From Bacteroidota bacterium (GTDB lineage: Bacteria; Bacteroidota; Bacteroidia; Chitinophagales; Saprospiraceae), in the NCBI GenBank assembly GCA_009908745.1, contig JAAAOU010000500.1, positions 1 through 35,630 of the forward strand: a DNA stretch of 35,630 bases, in the 5' to 3' direction. Below the pieces are notes generated by a model. That model was not told the DNA's origin and ran no database searches. It was given only the letters and a program-made list of their open reading frames with translations. Positions 15,972 to 24,680 of this stretch are shown here, one piece after another. Position 1 is the stretch's first letter. The number at the start of each line of letters is the position of its first letter. The translations under genes were made by a program, and so were the position numbers.

Positions 15972-17304
15972 GCAATTCCGCCAGCAAGCCGGCAAAGGTA
16001 TCCGAAGCGTACATGCCCACCCCATCATGGCCCACACCCGGCACAATCACCCGCTGATGCGCATGCCCACTGCCGTATATTAATTCCATATAGCGGTACA
16101 TATTCTCGCCCCGCTGGTAACGCGAACTTCCGAGCAAAGTAGCCGAGCAGTCGGCATCGTTGAATGCGCCGTCCGGCCCTTCTCCGTTACCCAGTAAATA
16201 GGTGACAGACCGGCTGGTGAAGTGCTCGTTGAAGGTCATGGCATCGGTGTTGCTTAGGTAAGCCGGCACCACTTCGTAGCCAAAGGGCCAGATGGTGTAG
16301 CCGCTGCAGCTGCTGGGGGTGTAGAGTTGATTGTTGCTTTCGTTGACGCGCTGCCCGTCCGGGTAGTAGAAGTACTGGCTGTTGGCAACGATGTACTCAA
16401 ATTCAATATCGGGATAAGCGGCTTCGGATGAATTGGCAGCGGCGAATAGGTGGGTGAATAAGCCCCCCGAGGAATGGCCCGTCACGACAATTTTTTCCAG
16501 TGCCGGAAAGTGCTCTTCGTCCGCCAAACGGCTGATGATCAGGTCGACCACTTCAAAGGCGCTCACCGCATTCGCACCCGCCGAGCCACGGCCCTCCCGC
16601 CAGCCATTCCCACTCCAGTACAGCTCGCCGTCCTGCGCAGTCGCCCCCTCCTGAAAGCCCGGGGCGATGAGTACCGTTTGCGCCGTTTGTTCCGTGTCCA
16701 TCAGGCTGGAAGTCAGGTAAGAAAAATAGTCGTCGGCATTGCGGTTGGCACCGTGTACGACGATGACCGCCGAGGTAAGCCCCGGCCAGGTTTGCTCCTC
16801 GTAAATGGGGAAACTGGCGTAGAAAGGAAAAGTAGCTTGGTTGTCGAGCGTAAGGGTAGATACGCAGGCAGCAGTAGCTTCCGTACAAGCGGTACTGGAA
16901 GCCCCTCCTTCTTCCCGGGTCGTAAAGGTATAAGTCAGGGGGGCTTCCAATCGTCCGCCATCTAGGCCAATCGCATCTTCGCTGATGCGCAGTGTGTAAG
17001 TCGTGTTGAAATCAAGCGTTGCGGCTATCGTCACCTGCGAGCTTTGGTTGGTATAGCTCAAGTCATAGGCTACGGTAGGCGATAGGGACAAGGCGGATTC
17101 AAACGCCGCCGGATCTAGGCTGCTGGAAAACACCAGCCGGATACTAGCATCCGTGTCTACGTTCATCATACCCTCTGTCAGCGCCCCGCCATTGATGCTT
17201 GCGGAGCGTAGGCTGATAGTAGCTGGCGTGCGGTCCTCCTTGTTGCAAGAAGCAATCAATAGCAAAGCGGGCAGCAGCAAAGAGAAGATACGATTGGCAC
17301 TCAT
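15961..17304 (-). CDS. surface lipoprotein alpha/beta-hydrolase (esterase) with Ig-like domain
   Basis: A 447-residue lipoprotein: the signal peptide ends in a lipobox with Cys20 (LLIASC). Residues about 28-130 form a Big_5-type Ig-like domain (VDTDASIRLVFSSSLDPAAFESAL ... YTFTTRE). Residues about 150-447 form an alpha/beta-hydrolase: oxyanion-side VVHGANRN, nucleophile elbow G276-H-S278-S-G280, and a likely catalytic His426 in VPGVGHDG. An acidic residue in GPDGAFNDADC is the probable third member. It resembles PHB-depolymerase/feruloyl-esterase-like hydrolases, but the substrate is not deducible. It is the last gene of the SLC13-SusCD locus, 77 bp after the preceding lipoprotein gene. Confidence 0.82.
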   Translation of the reverse strand: MSANRIFSLLLPALLLIASCNKEDRTPATISLRSASINGGALTEGMMNVDTDASIRLVFSSSLDPAAFESALSLSPTVAYDLSYTNQSSQVTIAATLDFNTTYTLRISEDAIGLDGGRLEAPLTYTFTTREEGGASSTACTEATAACVSTLTLDNQATFPFYASFPIYEEQTWPGLTSAVIVVHGANRNADDYFSYLTSSLMDTEQTAQTVLIAPGFQEGATAQDGELYWSGNGWREGRGSAGANAVSAFEVVDLIISRLADEEHFPALEKIVVTGHSSGGLFTHLFAAANSSEAAYPDIEFEYIVANSQYFYYPDGQRVNESNNQLYTPSSCSGYTIWPFGYEVVPAYLSNTDAMTFNEHFTSRSVTYLLGNGEGPDGAFNDADCSATLLGSSRYQRGENMYRYMELIYGSGHAHQRVIVPGVGHDGVGMYASDTFAGLLAELLGE

Positions 17305-17381
17305 AAGGGGTTAAATTTATTGAAGGCTATGCACAATAATGTTTTGGATTCGTACGCAAGAGAAATTGCCATACATAACCT

Positions 17382-19145
17382 CTATTCACAAAACGGGTAC
17401 GGGCAAGGAGAAGTTTGCGTGGCCGTAGACCCGGCGGCGCAGTCCACACCACCGTAGAAGAACGAACCGCCATTTTTGTAACCCCAAGAACCGCTGTACT
17501 CCCAAAACTGGTCGGTGCCATCCACGTTGGCATCCCCGTAGGTCTCTATGACGTCTGAATTTTGGAACAGCTCTACGGCGTCGTCGCCGTTTTGGTTCAT
17601 GGCATCAGACTGTACTACGTGGTCGAAGGCATCGTAGCAAGCGCCAAAGTAAGAAGCAATGGTTGCCGGCTCTCTAGCAATCAGGATGTGGTCGCCTTCT
17701 TCAATGGTCAGGCTGGGCAAAGCAAATTCCAAACCATCTGAGCCATTACCGTTATTAGCAATCCCTACACCATACTGCGTAATATCATCAATAGCACGGT
17801 TGGCCCGCAAGTGTACGGCTTTACCGCCGTTGGTGCCGGAGCCGTCCCACAGCAAGGCCAATGCGCCCTGTATCTGCAAGGGCACGCAGAACGGATAAGG
17901 GCAGTCGGAAGTGAAAGTGCTGGTGGAGCCCGTAGAGCAATCCACGCCCGCGTATTCCCACTCGCCATTGAGCTTGTACGCCCAGCTGCCGGTCCATTCC
18001 CACACTTCGCCGGTACCGTCGAGTTCTACATCGCCGTAGGTCTCAATGACGATATCCTCGTCGTACAGCTCGAAGGGGTCGTCTCCGTTGAAATTGACAC
18101 TCCCGGATTCGATGACGTGGTCGTAGTCGTTGAAGAACTCGCCAAAATAGTCCGCGATATTCATCCGGTCTTGGTCGCGTACCAGCAGGATGTCATCACC
18201 ACTGGAAACACTGATGGCAGGGAAGTCAATCTCCCGGCCGTCAGACCCGCCGCCGTTGTTGGCAATGCCGATGCCGTACTGGCTGAGGTCATCGATGTCT
18301 TCCAATACACGCAGGTGTATAGCCCGCCCGTTGTTGCTCGTGCCGCCAATGCGGAAAGACATAGCGCCTTTAAGCTCGATAGCAGGCGGGAGGTCGCCCA
18401 AGGTGATTTCCAAGACCTGCGGTACCATTTCCACGCCGTTGGTGATATTTTCCAAACTCACGCTGATCGTCTCTTCGCCTTCCAGCGTGCCATCACTTTG
18501 GGCCGTCAGTTCTATAGTCCCGCTTGTGCTTCCCGCTGGTATGGTAATGGAGTTGGCGCTGAGCGTGTAATCCTCGCCTTCCACCGCGGAGCCAGCGAAC
18601 ACGACATCCATGCTCACGTCCCGCAGTATGGCTTCTGGTATAGAGGCGGTGATCGTAATCATTTCAGTCTCGAACAGGCTGTTGCGGTCGCTCGTCAAGC
18701 TGATGGGCGGTGCTTCAAAAGCTGCTGTGGTGAAATCGAAGGCGTAGTCGGCTTGGCTTTCTTCTCCGTTGCTGCCGTAGGTGCCGGCGGGTAGCGACAA
18801 GGAGTAGCTGGTTTCGTACTCCAGCGGCTCGTCAAAGGTCAGAATCGCGATAGAGTTATTGCCCTCGTAGCTGACGGTATAGCCGGGCGAAGGCTCAAGT
18901 GTCAATGCGCCTTCGAAAGCCGTTTGGTCAACCGGGTGGGAAAGCACGAGGCTGATTTGGCTGAGTACGGATACGCCGGACACGCCCGTGGTTACCGCAT
19001 CCTCGTCGATGCGCAGTTGCAGTACCCGGAAATCGTTGGTAATAGGCAAGCCGTCGTCTTCCATATCGTCACAGGACAAGGTAGTGCCCAGTAAAAACAG
19101 GAACAGCAAGAACAACTTTCCATTGGAATTATATATGAAGCTCAT
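17382..19145 (-). CDS. multidomain lipoprotein with two lamin-tail-like domains
   Basis: A 587-residue lipoprotein, lipidated at Cys25 (GTTLSC). Domains in order: Big_5-type Ig-like domain (about 35-140), Calx-beta-like domain (about 148-250, with SAVEGEDYTL and LEGEETISVSLEN), then two tandem copies of a lamin-tail-like domain (about 255-420 and 424-587). The two copies share AxHLR, QYGxGIANNGxGSDG, a long acidic loop, IETYGD, a Trp-rich segment, and a closing Cys-containing GVDC...CPYPFC. The copies clearly arose by internal duplication. No catalytic motif is seen, so it is probably a surface substrate-binding protein. It starts 3 bp after the SGNH hydrolase gene. Confidence 0.78.
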   Translation of the reverse strand: MSFIYNSNGKLFLLFLFLLGTTLSCDDMEDDGLPITNDFRVLQLRIDEDAVTTGVSGVSVLSQISLVLSHPVDQTAFEGALTLEPSPGYTVSYEGNNSIAILTFDEPLEYETSYSLSLPAGTYGSNGEESQADYAFDFTTAAFEAPPISLTSDRNSLFETEMITITASIPEAILRDVSMDVVFAGSAVEGEDYTLSANSITIPAGSTSGTIELTAQSDGTLEGEETISVSLENITNGVEMVPQVLEITLGDLPPAIELKGAMSFRIGGTSNNGRAIHLRVLEDIDDLSQYGIGIANNGGGSDGREIDFPAISVSSGDDILLVRDQDRMNIADYFGEFFNDYDHVIESGSVNFNGDDPFELYDEDIVIETYGDVELDGTGEVWEWTGSWAYKLNGEWEYAGVDCSTGSTSTFTSDCPYPFCVPLQIQGALALLWDGSGTNGGKAVHLRANRAIDDITQYGVGIANNGNGSDGLEFALPSLTIEEGDHILIAREPATIASYFGACYDAFDHVVQSDAMNQNGDDAVELFQNSDVIETYGDANVDGTDQFWEYSGSWGYKNGGSFFYGGVDCAAGSTATQTSPCPYPFCE

Positions 19146-19148
19146 AAC

Positions 19149-19949
19149 TTATTTTTTGTGTTCGGTTTCAAATAGATCTTCAGTTTCGAAATCGTGTGTT
19201 TCCACTAGTTGCTGCAAGAAATCAGCGTCTTCTTGGTGCATGAAGAGGAGGTAAAGCTTTTCGCCATCTTCGTCTTTGGTCGTCAGCCGCTTCGGGATAT
19301 CCTCCAGGGTTGCCCCGCTGAAGTACTTGTAAAAGGCTAGCCCCAGCAGGTAAGTCCCGTTGGACGAGGGATGCTTGTCGTCAAAGAATAGTTCCAAATC
19401 CGGCCGTAGCGTGCGGGCTTCCGCAAAAAGCGGTCCAGCCGGCACCACATCGGCTTCAGCTTCCTCGCCAAGCTTGAGGTACATGCGTTCCACATCGGCT
19501 TGCATCAGCGGGTTGGATTTGTAGGCCCAAGTCATCATGAATACGGGTTTGGCCCCGTGCTCTTTCACGAGTTGAGCAAACTTCTTGCCGTATTCCATAA
19601 AAGACTCAGGCGTGTCTATAGAACTGAGGCTATGGTTGTTGAATACCACATAGTCCCAATTTTGCGACTCGATCAGCGCGCGGGTCTTGGTGCCGCGCTC
19701 TTCCTTCCAGTGCTGCTCCAGGTTGCTGCCGCCCACGGTGGATTGCCGGGTTTCCAGCTCCCAGCCCTGTGTGCGGGCCATAGCAGCCGTCACCTGTGGC
19801 AGGTTGAAGAAATAAGTAAAGCTGTTGCCGACAAAAAGCACGCGTTTGGGCGCTTCCTGCGGTTGCGCAAAGCCGGGCAATGCCAGCCCAAGCACAAGTA
19901 CTAGCCAAAGCCCGCGTTTGATCGTATGTGTACGGTCCTTCAAATTCAT
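19149..19949 (-). CDS. secreted SGNH-fold esterase (DUF4886-like)
   Basis: A 266-residue exported hydrolase. A signal peptide covers about residues 1-29 (basic start, hydrophobic core, ending GFAQ). Block I is VLFVGNSFTYFFNLP with nucleophile S43. Glycine of block II lies in TVGGSN (about 73-76), the block III Asn in VVFNNHS (about 104-105), and block V is D190-x-x-H193 (DDKHPSSNGTYL). All SGNH elements are therefore present. The family includes O-deacetylases and other esterases. There is no lipobox, so it is periplasmic or released. It lies 10 bp after susD and 3 bp before the lamin-tail lipoprotein gene. Confidence 0.85.
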   Translation of the reverse strand: MNLKDRTHTIKRGLWLVLVLGLALPGFAQPQEAPKRVLFVGNSFTYFFNLPQVTAAMARTQGWELETRQSTVGGSNLEQHWKEERGTKTRALIESQNWDYVVFNNHSLSSIDTPESFMEYGKKFAQLVKEHGAKPVFMMTWAYKSNPLMQADVERMYLKLGEEAEADVVPAGPLFAEARTLRPDLELFFDDKHPSSNGTYLLGLAFYKYFSGATLEDIPKRLTTKDEDGEKLYLLFMHQEDADFLQQLVETHDFETEDLFETEHKK

Positions 19950-19959
19950 GCTAGGCGTT

Positions 19960-21381
19960 TTACTGATTTACGGGAGTTGGTTCGAAGAAATCAGGGACCG
20001 GTGTTGGCACATTGGGGTTACGGTCGATCTCCGTGGTAGGGTACAAGAACCGCTGTGGCAACTGTGCGCCGGTATTCGGTTCTACTTGTACCCGGACCGT
20101 AGACTCTTTCAGCGTCCGGCGGGTATCGTTGAAGCCTTCGATATGGCCAAAAAAGGTCACGTAGCGCTCTTCCAGGATTTCCCGCAGCAGCGCGTCATCC
20201 GCCGCAATACCATCCTCGTTTTCCATGCCACCGCTTTCGAAATCGGCAGCCTCGTAAGCCTCGTACTGAATGTTAGCCATGTCGGCATTGGTCAGGTAGC
20301 CGCCGTTGGCCATGTAGGCGCGAAATTCATTCAGGTGCCCCAAGCCGGTATCAAAACCCTGCGTGCGGAAGCCGGCCTCTGCCAGCGTCAGCAGGTTTTC
20401 GTAGTAAGTAATGATGCGGGTAGGCTCTTCCTGTGCGGCAAAGCCACTCCCCGTATTGGGCTGTATGCCAAAGGAATTGATCTCAAAAAGATAGTTGTAG
20501 CGAGCGGTTTCATCCGTTTTGGCGTTGCCCCGGTAATTACTGAACATCGGGTTGTCTGCCTCATCGGGGATCACAAAGCTGGCGATAAAGTCAGCCGTCA
20601 CCAAGTCCGCTTGCCGGGAAGCGATCGCGAAGAACTGGTAGTTCAGGTTAGCGTTGCCCAAGGCGGTGCCGTGTGGCGTGATCAGGTCGTTATCCGGGGA
20701 GCTGATGCCCATTTGCGCTTCTGCGTACGCCATGCCATAGTTTTTCGTATGCATGTAAAAACGCGCTTTGAGGCTATGGGCCACCTCTATCCAGGCTTCC
20801 GGGTTGCCGTCGAAGTGGATGTCAGACCCAACTGCCGGGCGGCCAGCGCCAGATTCTAGGTCGGCAATCGCGTCATCCAAGAGGCTTTGCAGCTTGTCGT
20901 AAACCTGAATTTGCCCTTCAAAAGCCGGGCTCTCGAAAGAAGGGCGGCCGGCTTCATCGAAGGGGATACCGCCCCAAAGCGAAGCAGAGGTGCCCAGGCC
21001 GAATGCACGGATGATTTTCGTAATCCCCAGCGTAATGCCGCCAACGCCTTCTTCTACCGCGGCTTCTTCGGCGACGATAGCGTTGGCAATGGTGTTGACG
21101 AAAGCATCGTTCCACTGTGCATCAAAGTCGCTGGTGGTCACCGCGTATTCGCTAAAGCCCTGATGCTGCCGGTCGATGCCGGTGTAGTAACCGCAGAAAA
21201 TGCCTGCTTTGCGCGCCGCTTCCCCAGATTGGAAAAGCGTATTGCCGACTTCCGCGCCTGTCAGTATGTACTGGTAGGAAGAGGAAGTAGGGCTGTTTGG
21301 GTTTTCATTCAAACCGTCCACCAGATCACTGCAAGCAGTGAAAATCAGGGAGACGAAAAGAAGTATGGTAATGCGATTCAT
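19960..21381 (-). CDS. SusD/RagB-like outer-membrane lipoprotein (SusD-like_2 type)
   Basis: A 473-residue lipoprotein with Cys17 in LIFTACSD. The following segment LNENPNSP and YQYILTGAEVG is typical of the SusD-like_2 subgroup. It should sit as a lid over the SusC channel, binding the substrate at the cell surface. Helix-rich TPR-like regions are visible (for example EAWIEVAHSLKARFYMHTKNY near the middle). The C-terminal part (residues about 395-473) holds the closing motif ILEERYVTFFGHIEGFNDTRR typical of the subgroup. It is 18 bp after susC and 10 bp before the SGNH esterase. The ligand cannot be deduced from the sequence. Confidence 0.93.
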   Translation of the reverse strand: MNRITILLFVSLIFTACSDLVDGLNENPNSPTSSSYQYILTGAEVGNTLFQSGEAARKAGIFCGYYTGIDRQHQGFSEYAVTTSDFDAQWNDAFVNTIANAIVAEEAAVEEGVGGITLGITKIIRAFGLGTSASLWGGIPFDEAGRPSFESPAFEGQIQVYDKLQSLLDDAIADLESGAGRPAVGSDIHFDGNPEAWIEVAHSLKARFYMHTKNYGMAYAEAQMGISSPDNDLITPHGTALGNANLNYQFFAIASRQADLVTADFIASFVIPDEADNPMFSNYRGNAKTDETARYNYLFEINSFGIQPNTGSGFAAQEEPTRIITYYENLLTLAEAGFRTQGFDTGLGHLNEFRAYMANGGYLTNADMANIQYEAYEAADFESGGMENEDGIAADDALLREILEERYVTFFGHIEGFNDTRRTLKESTVRVQVEPNTGAQLPQRFLYPTTEIDRNPNVPTPVPDFFEPTPVNQ

Positions 21382-21399
21382 AATCTTTCAATTTTTGGA

Positions 21400-24300
21400 C
21401 TAAAAGTTCAAATTGAGGGTGAATACATAAGACTGGGTAGCCGGGTTGTTGAAATAGTCGATACCCCGGGCTTTGCTTACCCCGCTCAGGTTGGTGTCCG
21501 GGTCATTCCCCTCGAAAGCCGTCCAGATAATCAAGTTGCGGCCGGTGACCGTAAATTGGGCAGAGCCGATCCCTGTGTTGCGCTTCAGCCAATCGGACTG
21601 GGCCGTGTAGGACAAGCTGATTTCCCGCAGGCGCGTCCAAGAGCCGTCTTCAATGTATAGCTCGTCGTTGCCGCCGCTGAAGAACCCGCCATCACCGTTG
21701 TACCAGGACTCGGTCAAAGCTACTGGGCCCGCACCGAAATTGTGGACTTTACCCCGGAAGGTCTCTCCGGCAAGGATTACATCGCCGTCGTAAGTCAACA
21801 GGTTCTGGCTAGCCGTAGACTCTTGATCCGTATCGCCCCAGGTACCCAGGTCGGTCATCACGGATTTCGTGCCCGCGAAAATGTCGGAGCCTTGCAACGT
21901 CTCGAATAATACGGACAAGGTGAAGTTCTTGTATGTCAAAGTACTGTACAGGGAGCCTTGCCAGTCGGGGTTGGGGTCGCCGATCACACCCTCTAGCTGG
22001 TCTTGTACCGGGAAGCCATTCTCGTCAAACACAATATCGCCATTATCGTCGCGCAGGGTACGGGAGCCCCAAAGCACGCCGATGGGAAAGCCGAGCAGCG
22101 TCCTTGCATTTACGGCCGACAAGCCACCGAGTATGATGGAGAGGCCTTCATCCAAGCGGGTCACTTCGTTGTTGACTTCGGAGTAGATCGCGCCTACATT
22201 CCAATACCAATTCTTGTTTTTCAGAATGTTGTATTGCAGGTCCACTTCCCAGCCGTCGTTCTGAATCTCCGCGCCATTGGTGTACAAACGCGTCACGCCC
22301 CGGGAGTTGGCGATAGGGAAGTCTAGGAGTACGTCCTCCGTGGTATTATTGAAATAAGTCGCATTCAGCGTGATACGGTCGTTGTAAAAACGCAGGTCTG
22401 TACCGATTTCAAACTCTTTTTTCCGCTCAGGACGGAGTGAAGCACTGCCCCGCTGCGAGCTGGGCACAAAGGAGCCATCGCCAAACAGCCCACCGTCAAG
22501 CGAGCCGCCGTATTCGTCGCTGTAGTTCGGTGCTATAAAGATATTGGTGGTATTGTAGCGTGCAGGCTGTACCCCCACTTCGCCGTAGGAAAAGCGCAGC
22601 TTACCGAAGGACAGGAAGCCTTCGCTGAAGGCCGGCACCTCTGTAAACTGCCAGGCCACAGAAGCAGAAGGGAACAAAAAGGTATTGTCCGCCTCGCTGC
22701 CAAATGTAGAAGCGGACTCTGCCCGCAGCGTACCGTTGATGAACAGCTGGTCATAGGCATTAAGCGTAGCAGAGGAGTATACCCCTACGGTGCGTTCTTG
22801 CCCAAAGGTGCTTGTCACCTCGGTGTTTTCCGGCAGGGCGTTGTCAATGTCACGGACCCCGCTGTCTACGTCGAAAAACTGTATGAAGTTAGAAATAGAG
22901 CTGCCATCGACGATCAGCTCCCGGTTGTTGTAGTTGAAACCGACCAGCATGCTGCCGCTGAAGTTAGGGCCAAAAGAACCACCCGCCTTAGCGATATAGT
23001 CCATGTTGAAAACCGTATTGCGGGCCAGTTCTTTCTGGAAGCGGCCCTGCCGGAATGCGCCCGCCGCAGAGCCGGGCGTAAAGAAGTTCTGCTGCAATTC
23101 CGCAAATTTATCCAAGCCTACGCGGCCGATAAGGTCCAGCCAACTCGTAGGGGAAGCCGTCAACTCCGCCGAAGTGATAAAGCGGTCCACATCCACCAAA
23201 GCTTCCTGCTCGTTGATGGTCCAGGCCGGGTTGTTGTAAGTGGCAGAACCGTCAGCGCCCAGCGGTTCCCGGTAAGAACGGTGGCGGTTGAAAACAGGAG
23301 CAGCATCCGGCCCGGCGAAATACTCACCTCGGTAGCCCGTGTTGTCAAAGTCGGCTGGCGTACGCAGCAGACCCAAGTGCAGGCCCGAGGAGCTGGCGCC
23401 CCGTCGGATACGGTTGGACTTGCTCTTGGCGTAGGTGGCTGAGGCTTTCAGCTTCACGTTATCGGTGATGCGGTGGCTTACATTCACCCTGGCTGTCGTA
23501 CGCCGGTAATCGGAGTTGCTGCGGATGATGCCTTCTTGGTTCATATCGCTCAGGCTGGCGAAGATGGTGCTGTTGGCATTGCCGCCGCTGATGCTGAGGC
23601 TGTTTTCCCAAAAGTGGCCGTTTTGGAAGACTTGGTCGAAGTTGCTTTCGTCGAAAGTCTCCTGTGAGTTTTTAGAAACGACAGGGTAGTAGATATTACC
23701 TTCTTGGCCGACGTAAAACTCGCCGGAGGTATCAAATTCGTCCTGCCCGCCGGGTCGGTCTGTGATTTTGTCCCCCCAAGAGTCACGGGCACGCTGGTTG
23801 TACACGCCGTTGTCGCCTTGGCCGAAGGTGGTTTGCTTCGGGTACCGGCGGTTGATTTGGTCGACAGAATAGCTAGACTTATAATTGACCGACAGTGGCT
23901 TGTTGTACTGCCCGCCTTTGGTTTTGATGATAATCACCCCACCCAAGGCGCGTGTGCCCCAGAGGGCGGCGGCGGAGGCGCCTTTTAGCACCGTCACGCT
24001 TTCGATGTCGTTGGGGTTGATATCGTTCAGGCGCGATTGCGCGGCCAAGTTCTCCTGCGGGCCGCGGGAGGCATTACTGATAGGCACGCCATCCACCACA
24101 ATGAGCGGCTGCGCATCCCGGTCGATAGTAGAAATACCCCGGATCTGGATGTAGGCGCCAGCGCCCGGGTCGCCCGAGTTTCGGGAAATCCTTACCCCGG
24201 ATGCCCGGCCTTGCAGCGAGTTGATCACCGTAGGTTCAGCGGCTTGTACGACGGTAGAGCCGTCCACAGTAGAGCTGGCATAGCCAACCTCGTCTTCGTT

Positions 24301-24645
24301 TTCCTCGAAACCGAGGGCGGTGACGACTACTTGGTCCAAGACTTCCGCATCGTCCAACATGGTTACATCTATGGTGCTGCGGCCGTTGATCGGTTCCAGT
24401 TTGCTTTCCAGACCGACATAGCGGAAGAGCAAGGTGGCTTCGGGGCTCGATACATCAAGCGTATAATCGCCCAGCGCATCCGTTACCGTGCCGTTAGAGG
24501 TCCCCTGTTCCAGTACCGTCACACCGACCAGCGGCGTGCCGTCTGTATCATTGACATTCCCTTTTACGGTATGCTGTGCCAGCAGCGGGGTGCCGGCCAG
24601 CAGGGCACTGACAATGATTGTGCTTAGGAGTAATTTAAGCTTCAT
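21400..24645 (-). CDS. SusC/RagA-type TonB-dependent outer-membrane transporter
   Basis: A 1081-residue TonB-dependent receptor. A signal peptide (about 1-23, ending LLAQ) precedes a carboxypeptidase-regulatory-like domain (about 25-105: VKGNVNDTDGTPLVGVTVLEQGTSNGT). The TonB-box-like VLDQVVVTALG follows, then the plug (about 115-235, with SLQGRASGVRI, IQIRGISTI and PLIVVDGVPI). The remainder is a 22-strand beta-barrel ending in an aromatic residue (TLNLNF). No STN domain is present, so it does not transmit a signal to an anti-sigma factor. It pairs with the SusD-like gene 18 bp downstream and sits 35 bp after the SLC13 permease gene. Confidence 0.96.
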   Translation of the reverse strand: MKLKLLLSTIIVSALLAGTPLLAQHTVKGNVNDTDGTPLVGVTVLEQGTSNGTVTDALGDYTLDVSSPEATLLFRYVGLESKLEPINGRSTIDVTMLDDAEVLDQVVVTALGFEENEDEVGYASSTVDGSTVVQAAEPTVINSLQGRASGVRISRNSGDPGAGAYIQIRGISTIDRDAQPLIVVDGVPISNASRGPQENLAAQSRLNDINPNDIESVTVLKGASAAALWGTRALGGVIIIKTKGGQYNKPLSVNYKSSYSVDQINRRYPKQTTFGQGDNGVYNQRARDSWGDKITDRPGGQDEFDTSGEFYVGQEGNIYYPVVSKNSQETFDESNFDQVFQNGHFWENSLSISGGNANSTIFASLSDMNQEGIIRSNSDYRRTTARVNVSHRITDNVKLKASATYAKSKSNRIRRGASSSGLHLGLLRTPADFDNTGYRGEYFAGPDAAPVFNRHRSYREPLGADGSATYNNPAWTINEQEALVDVDRFITSAELTASPTSWLDLIGRVGLDKFAELQQNFFTPGSAAGAFRQGRFQKELARNTVFNMDYIAKAGGSFGPNFSGSMLVGFNYNNRELIVDGSSISNFIQFFDVDSGVRDIDNALPENTEVTSTFGQERTVGVYSSATLNAYDQLFINGTLRAESASTFGSEADNTFLFPSASVAWQFTEVPAFSEGFLSFGKLRFSYGEVGVQPARYNTTNIFIAPNYSDEYGGSLDGGLFGDGSFVPSSQRGSASLRPERKKEFEIGTDLRFYNDRITLNATYFNNTTEDVLLDFPIANSRGVTRLYTNGAEIQNDGWEVDLQYNILKNKNWYWNVGAIYSEVNNEVTRLDEGLSIILGGLSAVNARTLLGFPIGVLWGSRTLRDDNGDIVFDENGFPVQDQLEGVIGDPNPDWQGSLYSTLTYKNFTLSVLFETLQGSDIFAGTKSVMTDLGTWGDTDQESTASQNLLTYDGDVILAGETFRGKVHNFGAGPVALTESWYNGDGGFFSGGNDELYIEDGSWTRLREISLSYTAQSDWLKRNTGIGSAQFTVTGRNLIIWTAFEGNDPDTNLSGVSKARGIDYFNNPATQSYVFTLNLNF

Positions 24646-24680
24646 AACACAACTTTTTTAGTGAATGTATAAAAGCCTAT

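Noticed and set aside
17811-18794. 327-codon plus-strand frame antisense to the lamin-tail lipoprotein
   Set aside because: A shadow frame produced by codon bias. The minus-strand protein has a lipobox and duplicated domains.
19825-20859. 344-codon plus-strand frame antisense to susD
   Set aside because: It is a shadow of the SusD-like gene. The minus strand has a full lipoprotein with family motifs, whereas the plus frame has no recognisable domain.
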